Source: Pseudomonas fluorescens Q2-87
GTDB lineage: Bacteria; Pseudomonadota; Gammaproteobacteria; Pseudomonadales; Pseudomonadaceae
Assembly (NCBI RefSeq): GCF_000281895.1
Contig: NZ_CM001558.1
Location: 2,484,556-2,548,555, forward strand
Direction of reading: 5' to 3'
Length of the DNA stretch: 64,000 bases
Part shown: in pieces, positions 43,262-52,488 of the stretch
How positions within the stretch are numbered: position 1 is the first letter of the stretch
Layout of the letters: every line of letters begins with the position of its first letter
Notes under the pieces: generated by a model
The model's database searches: none
The model's input: only the letters and a program-made list of their open reading frames with translations
Told to the model about the DNA's origin: nothing
Program-made: the position numbers and the translations under genes

Positions 43262-43327
43262 TTAGCGCTAAATGTTTGCGCGCTAAGAAGTTGAGATAAA
43301 GTTAGCGGTACAAACACTTGCGCGCAA
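43262..43327. promoter_or_regulatory. Three TTAGCGC/TTGCGCGCAA-type palindromes upstream of the Ohr remnant and hydrolase
   Basis: TTAGCGCTAA (43262-43271), TTTGCGCGCTAA (43275-43286) and TTGCGCGCAA (43318-43327) lie in the AT-rich 261-base gap before the Ohr-like frame. Such dyads suit a MarR/OhrR-type repressor, although none is encoded in the window. The remaining part of 43221-43481 holds no gene. Confidence 0.55.
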
Positions 43328-43481
43328 GATAAATTTACAAAAAAATTGTTCTTTTTATAAGGTTCTGTTTTTAAAGAAATATTTTTCGACGTGGGAGGAA
43401 GGGGATCGCCCGACGACGCATGTGGATCGAAGAAAAATGATCGAAGGCGTTTGCGGACACAGGAAGCGCGGCGGATCGTTG

Positions 43482-44222
43482 TCAGGAGAGGCCTCGCACC
43501 AACAGCATAATGGCGCCGATGAATACGACGCCCTCCATCAAGAGCGAGTGCCGACCCGGCGTCACGTTGCGCAGCAAATGGCGGGCAACAAATGCTCCGG
43601 GCACCGTTGCCAGGCCAATCAAGAGTCCTGCAAGGACCAGTTCGGAATTGAGCTGCTGGAAGCCGCCAAATATGACGACCTTGACCAGCCCCATCGTTAG
43701 CGAGACGACGGCATCGGTGGCGATGAGAGGCGCGCCGAATAGCCCTGACGACAAGAGGATGCCGCTCAGGACCGGACCGGTTCCGGTCATCGCCCCGTTG
43801 ATCAGCCCAAATCCCACGCCGGCAATACCTTCTCCATAGGCGCCAAGTTGGTGGCTGGACGGTGAGCGTAGGCGCCGGTGCATGATGCTCAGCAACATGA
43901 CGCCGCTGAGCAGCAGGCAGATCCATCGTGACGACAACAGGGTGTAGCTGTATGCACCCAAGGCGCATCCGGGCAAGCCGCCGCACAATAACCTCTTGAC
44001 GTGGACCCACTCGACGGCCTGCCGGAACGCCCATGCACGGCTTCCGTTGGTCAAGACCATGCCTACCGCCATGAGCGGTATGACATTCTCAACGCCCACG
44101 ATGGGGATCAGCACCATGGGGAGGATCAACCCCGTCCCGAAGCCTGAAATGCCCCCAATCAACGATGCGGCAAATGCCACGGCGGCAATCAAGATGGCTT
44201 CATACGCGCCAACATTGTCCAT
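43482..44222 (-). CDS. TauE/SafE (TSUP)-family permease
   Basis: About 246 residues, strongly hydrophobic with eight or so membrane segments. IAAVAFAASLIGGISGFGTGLILPMVLIPI and GLINGAMTGTGPVLSGILL are the two TSUP repeats. The family exports sulfite or organosulfonates, or moves other anions. The start at 44222 (MDNVGAYE) has GAGG upstream; MRRLQ at 44234 is an alternative. It is divergent from the truncated AraC gene, and no sulfur gene is adjacent. Confidence 0.84.
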   Translation of the reverse strand: MDNVGAYEAILIAAVAFAASLIGGISGFGTGLILPMVLIPIVGVENVIPLMAVGMVLTNGSRAWAFRQAVEWVHVKRLLCGGLPGCALGAYSYTLLSSRWICLLLSGVMLLSIMHRRLRSPSSHQLGAYGEGIAGVGFGLINGAMTGTGPVLSGILLSSGLFGAPLIATDAVVSLTMGLVKVVIFGGFQQLNSELVLAGLLIGLATVPGAFVARHLLRNVTPGRHSLLMEGVVFIGAIMLLVRGLS

Positions 44223-44321
44223 TTGTAATCGCCTCATTCGTTCCGCAAAAAATCGCAAGAACGATCAAATGCCCCGCGTGTTCATTTGCTAACGTTGCTC
44301 CAGCTTTCTAGGAGCGTCTAC

Positions 44322-44585
44322 ATGCTGAACATCGAAAAAGCCTTGTGGTACATCGAGGCGGAGTTGAAATCCGGCCTGGATCTTGGGTGTGTTGCGCGCC
44401 ACTGCAATATTTCTCCGTTCGCGCTAGCGCGTTTGTTTGCACTGTCGACGGGTTGGCCGGTGATGCGTTACATCCGCGCGCGGCGTTTAAGTCAGGCGGC
44501 GTTGGCGTTACGTCGAGGAGTACCGGATATCCTGCAAGTGGCGCTGGATGCTCACCCGAGATACCCACGTCTGCAAGGGTTATAA
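44322..44585 (+). pseudogene. Truncated AraC-family regulator (DNA-binding part only)
   Basis: The first 76 residues (MLNIEKALWYIEAELKSGLD through DILQVALDA) are a normal AraC helix-turn-helix region of the type that precedes a GyrI-like effector domain. The second helix-turn-helix is cut after VALDA, where GYGSHEAF-like residues are expected. The frame then reads unrelated residues and stops after ten codons. From the cut onward the DNA encodes a DUF6434 domain in another frame. A good ribosome-binding site (GGAGCG) remains. Confidence 0.7.
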
Positions 44586-44739
44586 AAATACTCAGAATGT
44601 ACGCAGATTCATGGTGGAGCACTGCGGCACGGGCTTTAAGTTCGACAGGGACTTTATGGCCTGGATACGTAATGGGGAAACGAAGACCATAGGGGATGTC
44701 GTTGACGAATGGGCACGAAGAAATCCTGGTGCCCACTGA
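44548..44739 (+). CDS. DUF6434-domain protein, N-terminally truncated
   Basis: A 63-residue frame reading LTRDTHVCKGYKNTQNVRRF, then GTGFKFDRDFMAWIRNG and KTIGDVVDEWARR, which fits the small DUF6434 domain of unknown function. The domain normally has about ten more residues at the start. Here they are replaced by the end of a truncated AraC gene, and the ATG lies within the AraC codons at the junction near 44550. There is no clear ribosome-binding site, so expression is doubtful. Confidence 0.55.
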   Translation: MLTRDTHVCKGYKNTQNVRRFMVEHCGTGFKFDRDFMAWIRNGETKTIGDVVDEWARRNPGAH

Positions 44740-45006
44740 GCCGAGTTATCCAAGAAATCCTTGAGTATGTCTGTGGATAACCGCGTCGCCGCCAGGCGGA
44801 TCGGGCGTTTCAAGCGACGATCAAAAAATAGCCACATTGCCGGTGGCGCATCCCGCGGACCGGCAGGAATAACTGATAAATTTCCAAGGGTTGGCGAAAT
44901 CTCATTCACCGGAGCGTTTCGGCACACTAGTCGAGCATTTCGGCACAGTAATCCCCCCGTGCGCTCTCTAGACTCATGCTTCTCACAAGGCTTAGAAGAG
45001 GTCACG

Positions 45007-45546
45007 ATGAACATCAGAACAATCCTGTCCGCATTGTCCATGAGCGTCGCTCTCACCGCGCACGCTGCCGATTTTTCGTTGACGAGTCAGGATATTGCGC
45101 AAGACCGTCCGCTGACCAGTCGAGAGGTGTTCCAGGGGTTCGGTTGTGAAGGGGGCAATACGTCGCCGGAGCTTTCCTGGAGCAATGCCCCGGCGGGTAC
45201 CAAGAGTTTTGCAGTCACAGTCTACGATCCTGATGCCCCGACCGGCAGCGGTTGGTGGCATTGGACGGTAGTCAACTTGCCGACTTCAACCACCCATTTG
45301 CCCCGGGGAGTGGGCTCGAACCTGCCTGCTGGTGCAGTACAAGGTCGCACCGATTATGGCCAAGCGGGATTCGGCGGCGTTTGCCCTCCAGTAGGGGATA
45401 AACCTCATCGCTATCAATTCACCGTATGGGCGTTGAAAGTCGATAAGCTACCCCTCGATAATCAGTCCAGTGGCGCCCTGGTGGGCTATATGCTCAATGC
45501 CAACGTCTTGGCCAAAGCGACCATCACTCCCATCTACGGACGTTAA
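45007..45546 (+). CDS. Secreted YbhB/YbcL-type phosphatidylethanolamine-binding (Raf kinase inhibitor-like) protein
   Basis: A 179-residue PEBP-family protein. It has a signal peptide (ILSALSMSVALTAHA), CEGGNTSPELSWSNAP, the ligand-pocket motif DPDAPTGSGWWHWTVVNLP and HRYQFTVWALKVDKL. The bacterial family has no settled function. The start has AGAGG five bases upstream. It is followed after five bases by an AraC gene in the same direction. The 267 bases before it show no gene. Confidence 0.88.
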   Translation: MNIRTILSALSMSVALTAHAADFSLTSQDIAQDRPLTSREVFQGFGCEGGNTSPELSWSNAPAGTKSFAVTVYDPDAPTGSGWWHWTVVNLPTSTTHLPRGVGSNLPAGAVQGRTDYGQAGFGGVCPPVGDKPHRYQFTVWALKVDKLPLDNQSSGALVGYMLNANVLAKATITPIYGR

Positions 45547-45551
45547 AAACG

Positions 45552-46370
45552 ATGCGCCCATGTGTCGGCACACAGCACCGGGAAAACACGATCGATGCGT
45601 TTGTCATCCGGGCGCGACAGCCCCATACCTTGCGGCGGGTATCGATATTCGCCACCACTTTGTGCCGCGTGCGCCAGGGACAAAAGCTGCTGCAATGGGA
45701 TGATCGAGCGATGCGCGCCGGGTCGCAACATCTGATCCTGATGCCGGCCGGACGTGAGCTCGGTATTTCCAACTTCCCGGGTCGCCAGGGTCATTACATT
45801 GCCGATGCAGTGACCTTTCCCGGTTCGGTGTTGCGTGACTTCAGCGCCCGGTATGGCCAGCAGATCATGAGCTGCAACCAGGCTCCGACATCCGATCTAT
45901 GTGTCCCCTTGGACAGGCATATCACCCAAGCGTGGGACCAGTTGTTGGCCGCCATTAATGCACAGGCTCCCCACGCTTTACGCACGCATTATGCGCAGGC
46001 GGTTCTATTGAGCCTGGGCCTTGGCGGCTTCGCCGGGCCGCTGCTGATGGATCGCAACGATTCACTGCGCGAGCGGGTGCAGCGACTGGTCATGAGTGGC
46101 CCGGAGAAAGACTGGACAGTTGCCAGCGTCGCACAGCAATTGAACCTCGGTGAGTCGACGCTGCGCCGGCAATTGGCCAATGAAGGGGACAATTTCAGGA
46201 ACATCCTGGAAGGCGTTCGGCTGGCAATGGCGCTGCAATGGCTGCAAACCACTTCTCGACCCATCGGTGAGATTGCCGGCGCCAGCGGTTATGCATCGGC
46301 CTCACGTTTTGCCGTGCGCTTTCGCTCTCATTACGGCCTGTCGCCCCGGGATTTGCGAGCGACAATCTAA
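45552..46370 (+). CDS. AraC-family transcriptional regulator
   Basis: A 272-residue AraC regulator. The C-terminal pair of helix-turn-helix units is in VASVAQQLNLGESTLRRQLANEGDNF and IGEIAGASGYASASRFAVRFRSHYGLSPRDLR. The N-terminal domain is variable and has the form of type III secretion or gamma-aminobutyrate-type AraC proteins. The start is five bases after the PEBP-family gene, so it is probably co-transcribed. Confidence 0.86.
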   Translation: MRPCVGTQHRENTIDAFVIRARQPHTLRRVSIFATTLCRVRQGQKLLQWDDRAMRAGSQHLILMPAGRELGISNFPGRQGHYIADAVTFPGSVLRDFSARYGQQIMSCNQAPTSDLCVPLDRHITQAWDQLLAAINAQAPHALRTHYAQAVLLSLGLGGFAGPLLMDRNDSLRERVQRLVMSGPEKDWTVASVAQQLNLGESTLRRQLANEGDNFRNILEGVRLAMALQWLQTTSRPIGEIAGASGYASASRFAVRFRSHYGLSPRDLRATI

Positions 46371-46407
46371 GTACCCACTTCAGCCAGTCATAAAGAAGAC
46401 TCGACCG

Positions 46408-47565
46408 TCATGCGGTACGACCGCCGAGCACTTCTGCGACCCAGTCGGCAATGTACTGGCCGGCGTTGATGCTGTTGTCGAAGCTCGAATGCTGCACGCC
46501 TCCTTCCCGCTCGGTGAATATTTTCAGCTCGCGCTTAGGGCTGTTGATCAATTGTTCGTAGGTGCGCTGTGCCCACTTCAACGGGATCTGCGAGTCCTTT
46601 TCACCGTGGGTGACGAGGAAGGGCACCTTGATGCGATCCAATATGCCGTCCAAGTGGACATTCTCGGCGATGGCCATGAACTCATCGGTGTCTTTGGCGC
46701 CCCATACCCAGGCCACATGCGACCAGTAATGGGGAACCGGGAAGCTGCCTTCTTTTTCCATGCGGCGTTTCTGCACATCGCGCCAGTCGTGGTTGGCACC
46801 CCATACCACCCCACAAGCGAAGCGCGGTTCGAAAGCGACTGCGCGAGGGCAGTAATAGCCGCCGAGCGATACACCTTCCAGGCCGATGCGCTTGCCATCG
46901 ATATCACTGCGGGTTTGCAACCAGTCCACCACGCGGCTGGCCCAATGCTCACTGTCGAAACGGGCGGTCAGGTGATGCAGGCGCAGTGCTTCGCCGGTAC
47001 CGGGCTGGTCGATGATCAGCGACGACACGCCACGTTTCGCCAGCCAGGCGGGCAGGCCGACGCGGTATTTCATTTCTTTGGTGGAGTCCAATCCGTTGAC
47101 CTGCACCAGAATCGGCGCCGGGCCAGTGACGCCTTCGGCACGGACCAGCAGACCTGAAATGTGCTTGCCCTCGTAGGGGATTTCAACTCGTTCGCAGTTC
47201 TCTTGCGACAGTTCGATACCGCGTTGGAAGGTCTTTAGAAAGCGCTGGTATAACTCTGCGCGGCCAGGCGCACCATGGGCTTGCAGGCGTTCGCAGCTCA
47301 AGTAGTAGGTGGCGGCGCGGTTGTATTTTTCCCCGGCCGATAACCGTCGGCCTTTGGTTTCGTCTTCCTCAGCCAAACCGCAAAGCTTGTCAGCCATTCT
47401 CGCCCAGGTTTCACGGAAGGCTTTGCTGCCAGCGGCGTCGGGCTGCTTGGCGGCCTCTTGGAGCGGCGCGCACATTTCTTCGATTTCGCCGATGCGGGCA
47501 CCCATCTCGATGGCGAGGTCGACGGAAAGATTCCAAACGTAGTTAGTTGGGAAGTAGCGGAACAT
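46408..47565 (-). CDS. FrsA-like alpha/beta hydrolase (2,6-dihydroxypseudooxynicotine hydrolase-like)
   Basis: A 385-residue alpha/beta hydrolase with an N-terminal helical lid of about 130 residues. The core shows VQVNGLDSTKEM, the nucleophile serine in EGVSLGGYYCPR, an acid in THGEKDSQIP and a histidine in GGVQHSSFD. Relatives cleave C-C bonds next to a ketone in aromatic and pyridine catabolism, or hydrolyse esters. It lies about 2.4 kb from the LysR/aromatic cluster, separated by a chemoreceptor gene; a link to that pathway is possible but unproven. Confidence 0.8.
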   Translation of the reverse strand: MFRYFPTNYVWNLSVDLAIEMGARIGEIEEMCAPLQEAAKQPDAAGSKAFRETWARMADKLCGLAEEDETKGRRLSAGEKYNRAATYYLSCERLQAHGAPGRAELYQRFLKTFQRGIELSQENCERVEIPYEGKHISGLLVRAEGVTGPAPILVQVNGLDSTKEMKYRVGLPAWLAKRGVSSLIIDQPGTGEALRLHHLTARFDSEHWASRVVDWLQTRSDIDGKRIGLEGVSLGGYYCPRAVAFEPRFACGVVWGANHDWRDVQKRRMEKEGSFPVPHYWSHVAWVWGAKDTDEFMAIAENVHLDGILDRIKVPFLVTHGEKDSQIPLKWAQRTYEQLINSPKRELKIFTEREGGVQHSSFDNSINAGQYIADWVAEVLGGRTA

Positions 47566-47960
47566 GATTGTTATTGTCCTTGTACAGGCAAAGGCAGGCA
47601 GCCAGGTCCGGGCCAGCTGGATCGGGCTCAGACGGTTTGAAGCAGGCTAAGGGGAGGCCAATTGTTTGGCCAATCGCGAGTCGGGATGGCAGGTATCGCG
47701 AACGACGATGGCCTGTGTGGATGGGGCCCGGGTTATGAGCTCCAAGCGCACATTCCAAGCCGTAAATCCAGATACCTATCATCGTACTTCACGATTGCTC
47801 CTAGCGAAGGATGCGATTGGTGCTGTCCAGATTCGATTCATTAAAGTCCGCCGCATACCGTACCGCCGTTGGCGGATGGCACCACTGGATCCTGCCGCTT
47901 GATGAACTGTAGCCACCGTCCGTCACGGCATTCTTTTCCCTGCTGTGTAAGGAGATGGGC
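47566..47960. other. 395-base intergenic region without a recognised gene
   Basis: This gap lies between the divergent hydrolase and chemoreceptor genes. I see short dyads (GGCCAAT...TTGGCC near 47656-47674, ATCGT-ACTTC-ACGAT near 47783-47797) and no convincing reading frame or RNA gene. It presumably holds both promoters. Confidence 0.5.
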
Positions 47961-49892
47961 ATGTTTGCACTGAGCCGTGTGCTCGGCGATCTATCGGTGG
48001 GTGCCAAGCTGTTGCTGGGTTTCGGCCTGGTACTGCTGGTGACTCTCGGAGTGGCGGCCACCGCGTTCCATTCTCTGGGTGTATTGCAGCAGCGCGGGGA
48101 GCAATCGCGTCATGAGTCGTCGATCCAGGCACTTATCCTGCGTGCCCGCATCGCCGAGAAGGAATTCGCCCTGGATCTCTCTCCACAGCGCCTGGACCAG
48201 GTGCGCGAGATTATCGGCAAACTGAGCCAGCAACTCGATGACGCACCAGCCAGTAGCGCATCCCGCGCCACCATGCGCACGGCTGTCAGCGCGTATCTGG
48301 AGCAATTTCTCGGCTATGCCGATTCCTTGCGTCGAGCCCGCGAAGCCCGCCTGCATATGCAGGCGCTTGCGCAGACCGCAGGTGGCCGTTTCACCTTACT
48401 GTTTCTTGATCAACTGGATGCACTTAATGTCCAGCTAGGGCAAGGGACTCCGCCGAGCAGTGATCAGATGGTGCTGCTGGAGCAGACCGCTGCGCTGCGG
48501 GACAAGCTCGCCAAGCTGCGTGACAGCGAGCTGTATTACTCGCTCGACGGCGAGGAGCATTACCGCAGCGACTGGGAAATGAGCATGAGCGACCTGCTGG
48601 CCGCCATGCAGGCGCTAGATCTGGGTGAGCAACAAGGCGAGTCGCTGCAGGAGGCGAGCACGGCCTTGAGCGACTACCGCAAGGCTTTCGTCGAGTTCGT
48701 TGGCAGCCGTGGGCAAAGTGCGCAAAACAGCGCGGCGATGAATGCGCAAACCGAACAGGTGAGCCTGTTGCTGGCCCAGGCCGAAGAACAGCAGAAGCTG
48801 GCGGTACTGGACGATAATCGTAGCGCCTATCGTCAATTGGGTCTGATCACCGTCCTGGCGTTGGCCTTGGGCATGGGGGCCAGCCTGCTGATCCGCCAGT
48901 TGATTCTCCAGCCGCTGCGCCAGGCCGTGCAATTGGCTGAGCGTGTGGCGGCAGGGGATCTGAGTCAGCCGCCATCGGAGAGCGATCGTCGCGATGAATT
49001 GGGCCAGCTGTTGAGCACAGTGGGTAGCATGCTGGGCAATCTGCGCGGATTGGTCGGGCGCATCGACCGTGGTGTCGGCTCGCTTAACGGCATGGCCCGC
49101 AGCCTGGCCGAGGTGACCCAGAGCAATAGCCGTGGTGTCGAGCAGCAGCGCCAGGAAACCGAATTGGCAGCCACTGCCATGCAACAGATGGCTGCCACGG
49201 CGCAGGAAGTCGCCCGCAACGCGGGTGAGGCCAGCGAAGCGGTGGCCCACGCCGACGAACAGGCCCGTGAGGGCGATGAGCTGGTACGTCTGGCGGGTGG
49301 CAAGATCGATCATTTGGCAGTGGAGATGAGTGGTTGCGCACAAGCCATGCAATCCCTGTTGGTGGAGAGCGCAGCGATTGGCGGGGTGCTCGATGTCATC
49401 AAGGCGGTGGCCGCGCAGACCAACCTGCTGGCGCTCAACGCTGCCATCGAGGCTGCGCGTGCTGGTGAGCATGGTCGCGGTTTCGCCGTGGTCGCTGATG
49501 AAGTGCGTGGGCTGGCTCGGCGCACTCAGCGTTCAACCACGGAAATCGAAGGGCTGATCGCTCGTCTGCGAGGTGTTGCCGAGCACGCCGCCGAGCGCTT
49601 GCAAGGCAGCCACGTGCTGAGCGATGAGACGGTGGTGCTTGCCGCCCAGGCCTCCCAGGCGCTGGCGCGAATCACTCGGGCGGTGTCGCGCATCGAGCAG
49701 ATGAACCAGCAGATTGCCGCCGCTGCCGAGCAGCAGAGCGTTGTGGCCGAGCAAGTCAGTCAGAGCATGACGCGGGTGCGCGAAGTGGCCGAGGGCAGCG
49801 CAAGGGAAAGCCTGCAGCTGCAAGTCTCAACGGCCGATTTGCAACAGATTGGCGGCGAGTTGAATGCGGCCGTCGGGCACTTTCGCACTTGA
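47961..49892 (+). CDS. Methyl-accepting chemotaxis protein with HBM-type sensor
   Basis: A 643-residue chemoreceptor. The first membrane helix is near residues 14-36 and is followed by a long helical periplasmic sensor of about 250 residues, typical of the helical bimodular (HBM) domain of McpS-like receptors. A second membrane helix ([19 protein letters not shown]), a HAMP region and the signalling hairpin [33 protein letters not shown] follow. HBM receptors often sense TCA-cycle acids, which fits the many carboxylate carriers here, though this ligand is inferred. The start at 47961 has AAGGAG six bases upstream. Confidence 0.9.
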   Translation: MFALSRVLGDLSVGAKLLLGFGLVLLVTLGVAATAFHSLGVLQQRGEQSRHESSIQALILRARIAEKEFALDLSPQRLDQVREIIGKLSQQLDDAPASSASRATMRTAVSAYLEQFLGYADSLRRAREARLHMQALAQTAGGRFTLLFLDQLDALNVQLGQGTPPSSDQMVLLEQTAALRDKLAKLRDSELYYSLDGEEHYRSDWEMSMSDLLAAMQALDLGEQQGESLQEASTALSDYRKAFVEFVGSRGQSAQNSAAMNAQTEQVSLLLAQAEEQQKLAVLDDNRSAYRQLGLITVLALALGMGASLLIRQLILQPLRQAVQLAERVAAGDLSQPPSESDRRDELGQLLSTVGSMLGNLRGLVGRIDRGVGSLNGMARSLAEVTQSNSRGVEQQRQETELAATAMQQMAATAQEVARNAGEASEAVAHADEQAREGDELVRLAGGKIDHLAVEMSGCAQAMQSLLVESAAIGGVLDVIKAVAAQTNLLALNAAIEAARAGEHGRGFAVVADEVRGLARRTQRSTTEIEGLIARLRGVAEHAAERLQGSHVLSDETVVLAAQASQALARITRAVSRIEQMNQQIAAAAEQQSVVAEQVSQSMTRVREVAEGSARESLQLQVSTADLQQIGGELNAAVGHFRT

Positions 49893-49916
49893 TTCGTCTC
49901 TGGGCAGCGGGAGCAA

Positions 49917-50828
49917 CTATTGCTCCAGCTCGTTGATGATCTGACTGATTTTCGCCCGCAGCCAACGATGCATCGGGTCCCCATCCATGGTGCGGTGCCA
50001 GAGCATGAACTCACGCATGACCGGGATTTTCACCGGTGGCTGCAGGATGCGCAGCGGCAGGTAGTTGGCATAGAGCTCGGCCATGCGCTGGAGCATGGTG
50101 GCGACACGTTGGGTGCCGACGATCAACTGCGGCAAGGTGTTGAAGTCGTGGGTGACGACTTCCATGCGACGCGTGAAGCCGTACTGGCTCATCAGCCATT
50201 CTTCGACGCTCAGTTGCCGGTTACGGCCAAAAATCACCGATACGTGGCCCATCTCGATGTACTGATCGAGCGTGATGCTATCGCCCACTTGGGTGTTGCC
50301 GTCCCATACAACACAAACGTGCTCTTCTTCGAACAATAGCTGCGATGGGTGGCCATCGATGAGGTAGCGCTCAGGCACGATCATCATGTCGGCTTCGCCG
50401 CGCATCAGCAGCTCGGTGGACGTGTCGCCGGGGCCAAGCAGTTCGAAAGTAATGTGCGGGGCTTCCAGGTAGATCTTCTGAATTACCCGGGCAAACAGGA
50501 CACTGATCAGGTAGTCCGAAGTAATCAGGCGGAAATGGCGCTTGCTGGTGGCGGGGTCGAACACTGGTTTGGCGGTGATTGAGGACTGGATCGTCAGCAA
50601 TATCTCCCGTACGGGCGCCGCCAGTTCACGGGCATAAGGCGTGGGCTGCATCTTGCGCCCGACCTGCGCCAGCAATTCATCTTCGAAATAGGCACGTAGC
50701 CTGCCCAGTACCCCGCTGGTGGCGGATTGGGTCATGTGCAGGCGTTCAGCGGCGCGGGTGATGTTCTGTTCTTCCAGTAACACATCAAGCGCCACCAGGA
50801 GGTTGAGGTCCAAATGGTTGAAACGCAT
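49917..50828 (-). CDS. LysR-family regulator (NodD/LinR-like) of the aromatic cluster
   Basis: A 303-residue LysR protein of the NodD/NahR/LinR group. The N-terminus LDLNLLVALDVLLEEQNITRAAERLHMTQSATSGVLGRLR holds the helix-turn-helix, and TSDYLISVLFARVIQKIYLEAP starts the effector domain. This group activates catabolic genes with aromatic inducers. It is divergent from the dioxygenase gene. A perfect dyad (50844-50864) lies 16 bases before its start, and a 31-bp motif is shared by the promoters at 50971 and 52487. Confidence 0.9.
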   Translation of the reverse strand: MRFNHLDLNLLVALDVLLEEQNITRAAERLHMTQSATSGVLGRLRAYFEDELLAQVGRKMQPTPYARELAAPVREILLTIQSSITAKPVFDPATSKRHFRLITSDYLISVLFARVIQKIYLEAPHITFELLGPGDTSTELLMRGEADMMIVPERYLIDGHPSQLLFEEEHVCVVWDGNTQVGDSITLDQYIEMGHVSVIFGRNRQLSVEEWLMSQYGFTRRMEVVTHDFNTLPQLIVGTQRVATMLQRMAELYANYLPLRILQPPVKIPVMREFMLWHRTMDGDPMHRWLRAKISQIINELEQ

Positions 50829-51151
50829 GGCGGCCTCGATTCTTGTATTTATTTTGTAAATACATTCCGGCGTTCCCATCGCCGCGTCAAGCCCCTTGAA
50901 AGGGCGGATCGACGATGATTATTCGATCGTCCCCGCTCTTGGCTCGGTGCGCACAGGTATCGCGTTTGCCGATAGGTCGCATCCCGACAAGCGATTAGTC
51001 AGTGGGCTTTCCCGACGTCAGTATCGGCTCGCAGTCGGTTGGCCGTGACGCTTTATCGACTCCAAAACAACAAGATCGGCAGCGCATCGTCCGGCATTGC
51101 TCCGCAACGGGGTGTCGACCTTGCGCCGAATAAATTAATGGAGTGGTAACA
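50829..51151. promoter_or_regulatory. Divergent LysR/dioxygenase control region
   Basis: TGTATTTA-TTTTG-TAAATACA (50844-50864) is a perfect 8-bp inverted repeat next to the LysR start and a likely autoregulatory site. A second dyad, GACGAT-N9-ATCGTC, lies near 50911-50931. The 31-bp motif at 50971-51001 (TCGC-N10-GCGA core) recurs at 52487-52517. No gene is visible in these 323 bases. Confidence 0.55.
50971..51001. repeat. 31-bp shared regulatory motif, copy 1
   Basis: It begins with GATAGGTCGCATCCC and ends with GCGATTAGTCA, and matches copy 2 (52487-52517) in 26 of 31 bases. The core is an inverted TCGC-N10-GCGA. It lies 151 bases before the dioxygenase start. Confidence 0.7.
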
Positions 51152-52090
51152 ATGAACATCATCGGCCTTGATGCCTTGGTTTTTGGCGTCGACGACATCC
51201 AAGCCTGTACCCATTGCCTGCGTGACTACGGCCTGCAACCTGTCGATGTCGACAGCGAGGGCGGCCGTTTTGAAGCCCTCGACGGCACTGCGGTGATTAT
51301 CCGTCGTGCTGACGATGCCAGCCTGCCGGCGGCCATCGGGCCTGCGCCCTCGATTCGTGAAACCATTTATGGCGTGGCCAGCGCGGCTGACCTTGAGGCC
51401 ATCGCCGACGAGCTGGGGCGTGATCGCCCGGTAACCCGCGGTGCCAACGGCTCGGTGCACAGCGTTGACGACATGGGGTTTGCCGTTGGTTTCCAGATCA
51501 GCGTCCGCCGTCCATACAGTGCGCCCGCCGACCTGACCAACGCGCCGGGCCATGTCGCCCAGCGCCCGGTCAACCAACCTGGCGTCAATCCCGATATGCA
51601 GGCGCTGCCGCGTACCCTTTCCCATGTGGTGTATTTCGTGCCGGATGCGGTCAAGGCCGAAGCCTTCTACAAGCGCCTGGGCTTCGTGACCACCGACACC
51701 TTTGTCGGCGCCGGTCCGTTCATGCGCCCGGCGGGTTCCGATGATCACCATTGCCTGTTCATGATCCAGACGCCACCGCATATGAAAGGCTGCGAGCACT
51801 TCACTTTCCACATGGGCAGCGGCACGGAAGTGCTACTGGCCGGGCGACGCTTCGAGCAGAACGGCTGGGCCAGCTTCTGGGGGCCGGGCCGTCACCTCTT
51901 TGGCTCCAACTGGTTCTGGTATTTCAACAGCCCGTTGGGTTGCCACATCGAATACGACGCCGACATGGACAAGCACGATGATGCCTGGCAAGCACGCCAG
52001 GCGCCGTTGTCGGCGGATAACTCGCAGCTGTTCCTGTTCACGTCCAGGGAAAAATGGTTTCCGAGCGGTCCGCCGCCCAAGCAGGCGTGA
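51152..52090 (+). CDS. VOC-superfamily extradiol-type dioxygenase
   Basis: A 312-residue, two-domain vicinal oxygen chelate protein like catechol 2,3-dioxygenases. The C-terminal domain carries a plausible metal triad: histidine in LSHVVYFV, histidine in CEHFTFHMG and glutamate in CHIEYDADMD. The N-terminal domain (VDDIQACTHCLRDYGLQP) is the degenerate half. It probably cleaves a hydroxylated aromatic ring with Fe(II) and O2. The start at 51152 has GGAG eight bases upstream. It is coupled to the downstream Rieske gene through a GTGA overlap. Confidence 0.83.
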   Translation: MNIIGLDALVFGVDDIQACTHCLRDYGLQPVDVDSEGGRFEALDGTAVIIRRADDASLPAAIGPAPSIRETIYGVASAADLEAIADELGRDRPVTRGANGSVHSVDDMGFAVGFQISVRRPYSAPADLTNAPGHVAQRPVNQPGVNPDMQALPRTLSHVVYFVPDAVKAEAFYKRLGFVTTDTFVGAGPFMRPAGSDDHHCLFMIQTPPHMKGCEHFTFHMGSGTEVLLAGRRFEQNGWASFWGPGRHLFGSNWFWYFNSPLGCHIEYDADMDKHDDAWQARQAPLSADNSQLFLFTSREKWFPSGPPPKQA

Positions 52091-52488
52091 GTGCCGATCC
52101 GTCCATGAGCCATGCCGCCATTGCTCTGTGCCGCCTGGATGAACTGCTCGAAGGGCAGGCCCGTGGATTCGATCCGCTGGGTGCGGGAAAGGACAGCGTC
52201 TTCGCCCTGCGTCACCGCGGTGAGGTGCGGGTTTATCGCAACAGCTGCCCGCATCTGGACGTGTCCCTGGAGTATCGCAAGGACCGTTTTCTCAGCGCCG
52301 ACGGTAGCCAGATCGTCTGTTACGCCCACGGTGCCCGGTTCCTTCCGGACAGTGGCCTGTGCGTCTACGGACCGTGCCTGGGGGAGCGCTTGGGCGCTCT
52401 GCAATGGAAGGTCGAGGCCGATTGGCTGGTGCTCGAAGCGGGTCAGTTGGAGGCATTTGGACCGTCATTAACGTATCGCGGTTTCTGA
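52087..52488 (+). CDS. Rieske [2Fe-2S] protein
   Basis: A 133-residue Rieske protein with the cluster motifs CPHLD and CYAHGARF (C-x-H and C-x2-H). It is too short for an oxygenase alpha subunit and therefore is a ferredoxin-like electron carrier or an accessory protein. A GTG start at 52087 overlaps the dioxygenase stop (GTGA) and is chosen for translational coupling; an ATG six codons later (52105) is the alternative. Its partner could be the flavin hydroxylase or the VanA-like oxygenases downstream. Confidence 0.84.
   Translation: MSADPSMSHAAIALCRLDELLEGQARGFDPLGAGKDSVFALRHRGEVRVYRNSCPHLDVSLEYRKDRFLSADGSQIVCYAHGARFLPDSGLCVYGPCLGERLGALQWKVEADWLVLEAGQLEAFGPSLTYRGF

Noticed and set aside
47843..47875. 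FliA (sigma-28) promoter for the chemoreceptor gene
   Set aside because: A TAAAGTCC -35-like element is present, but no GCCGATAA-like -10 occurs at the right spacing.
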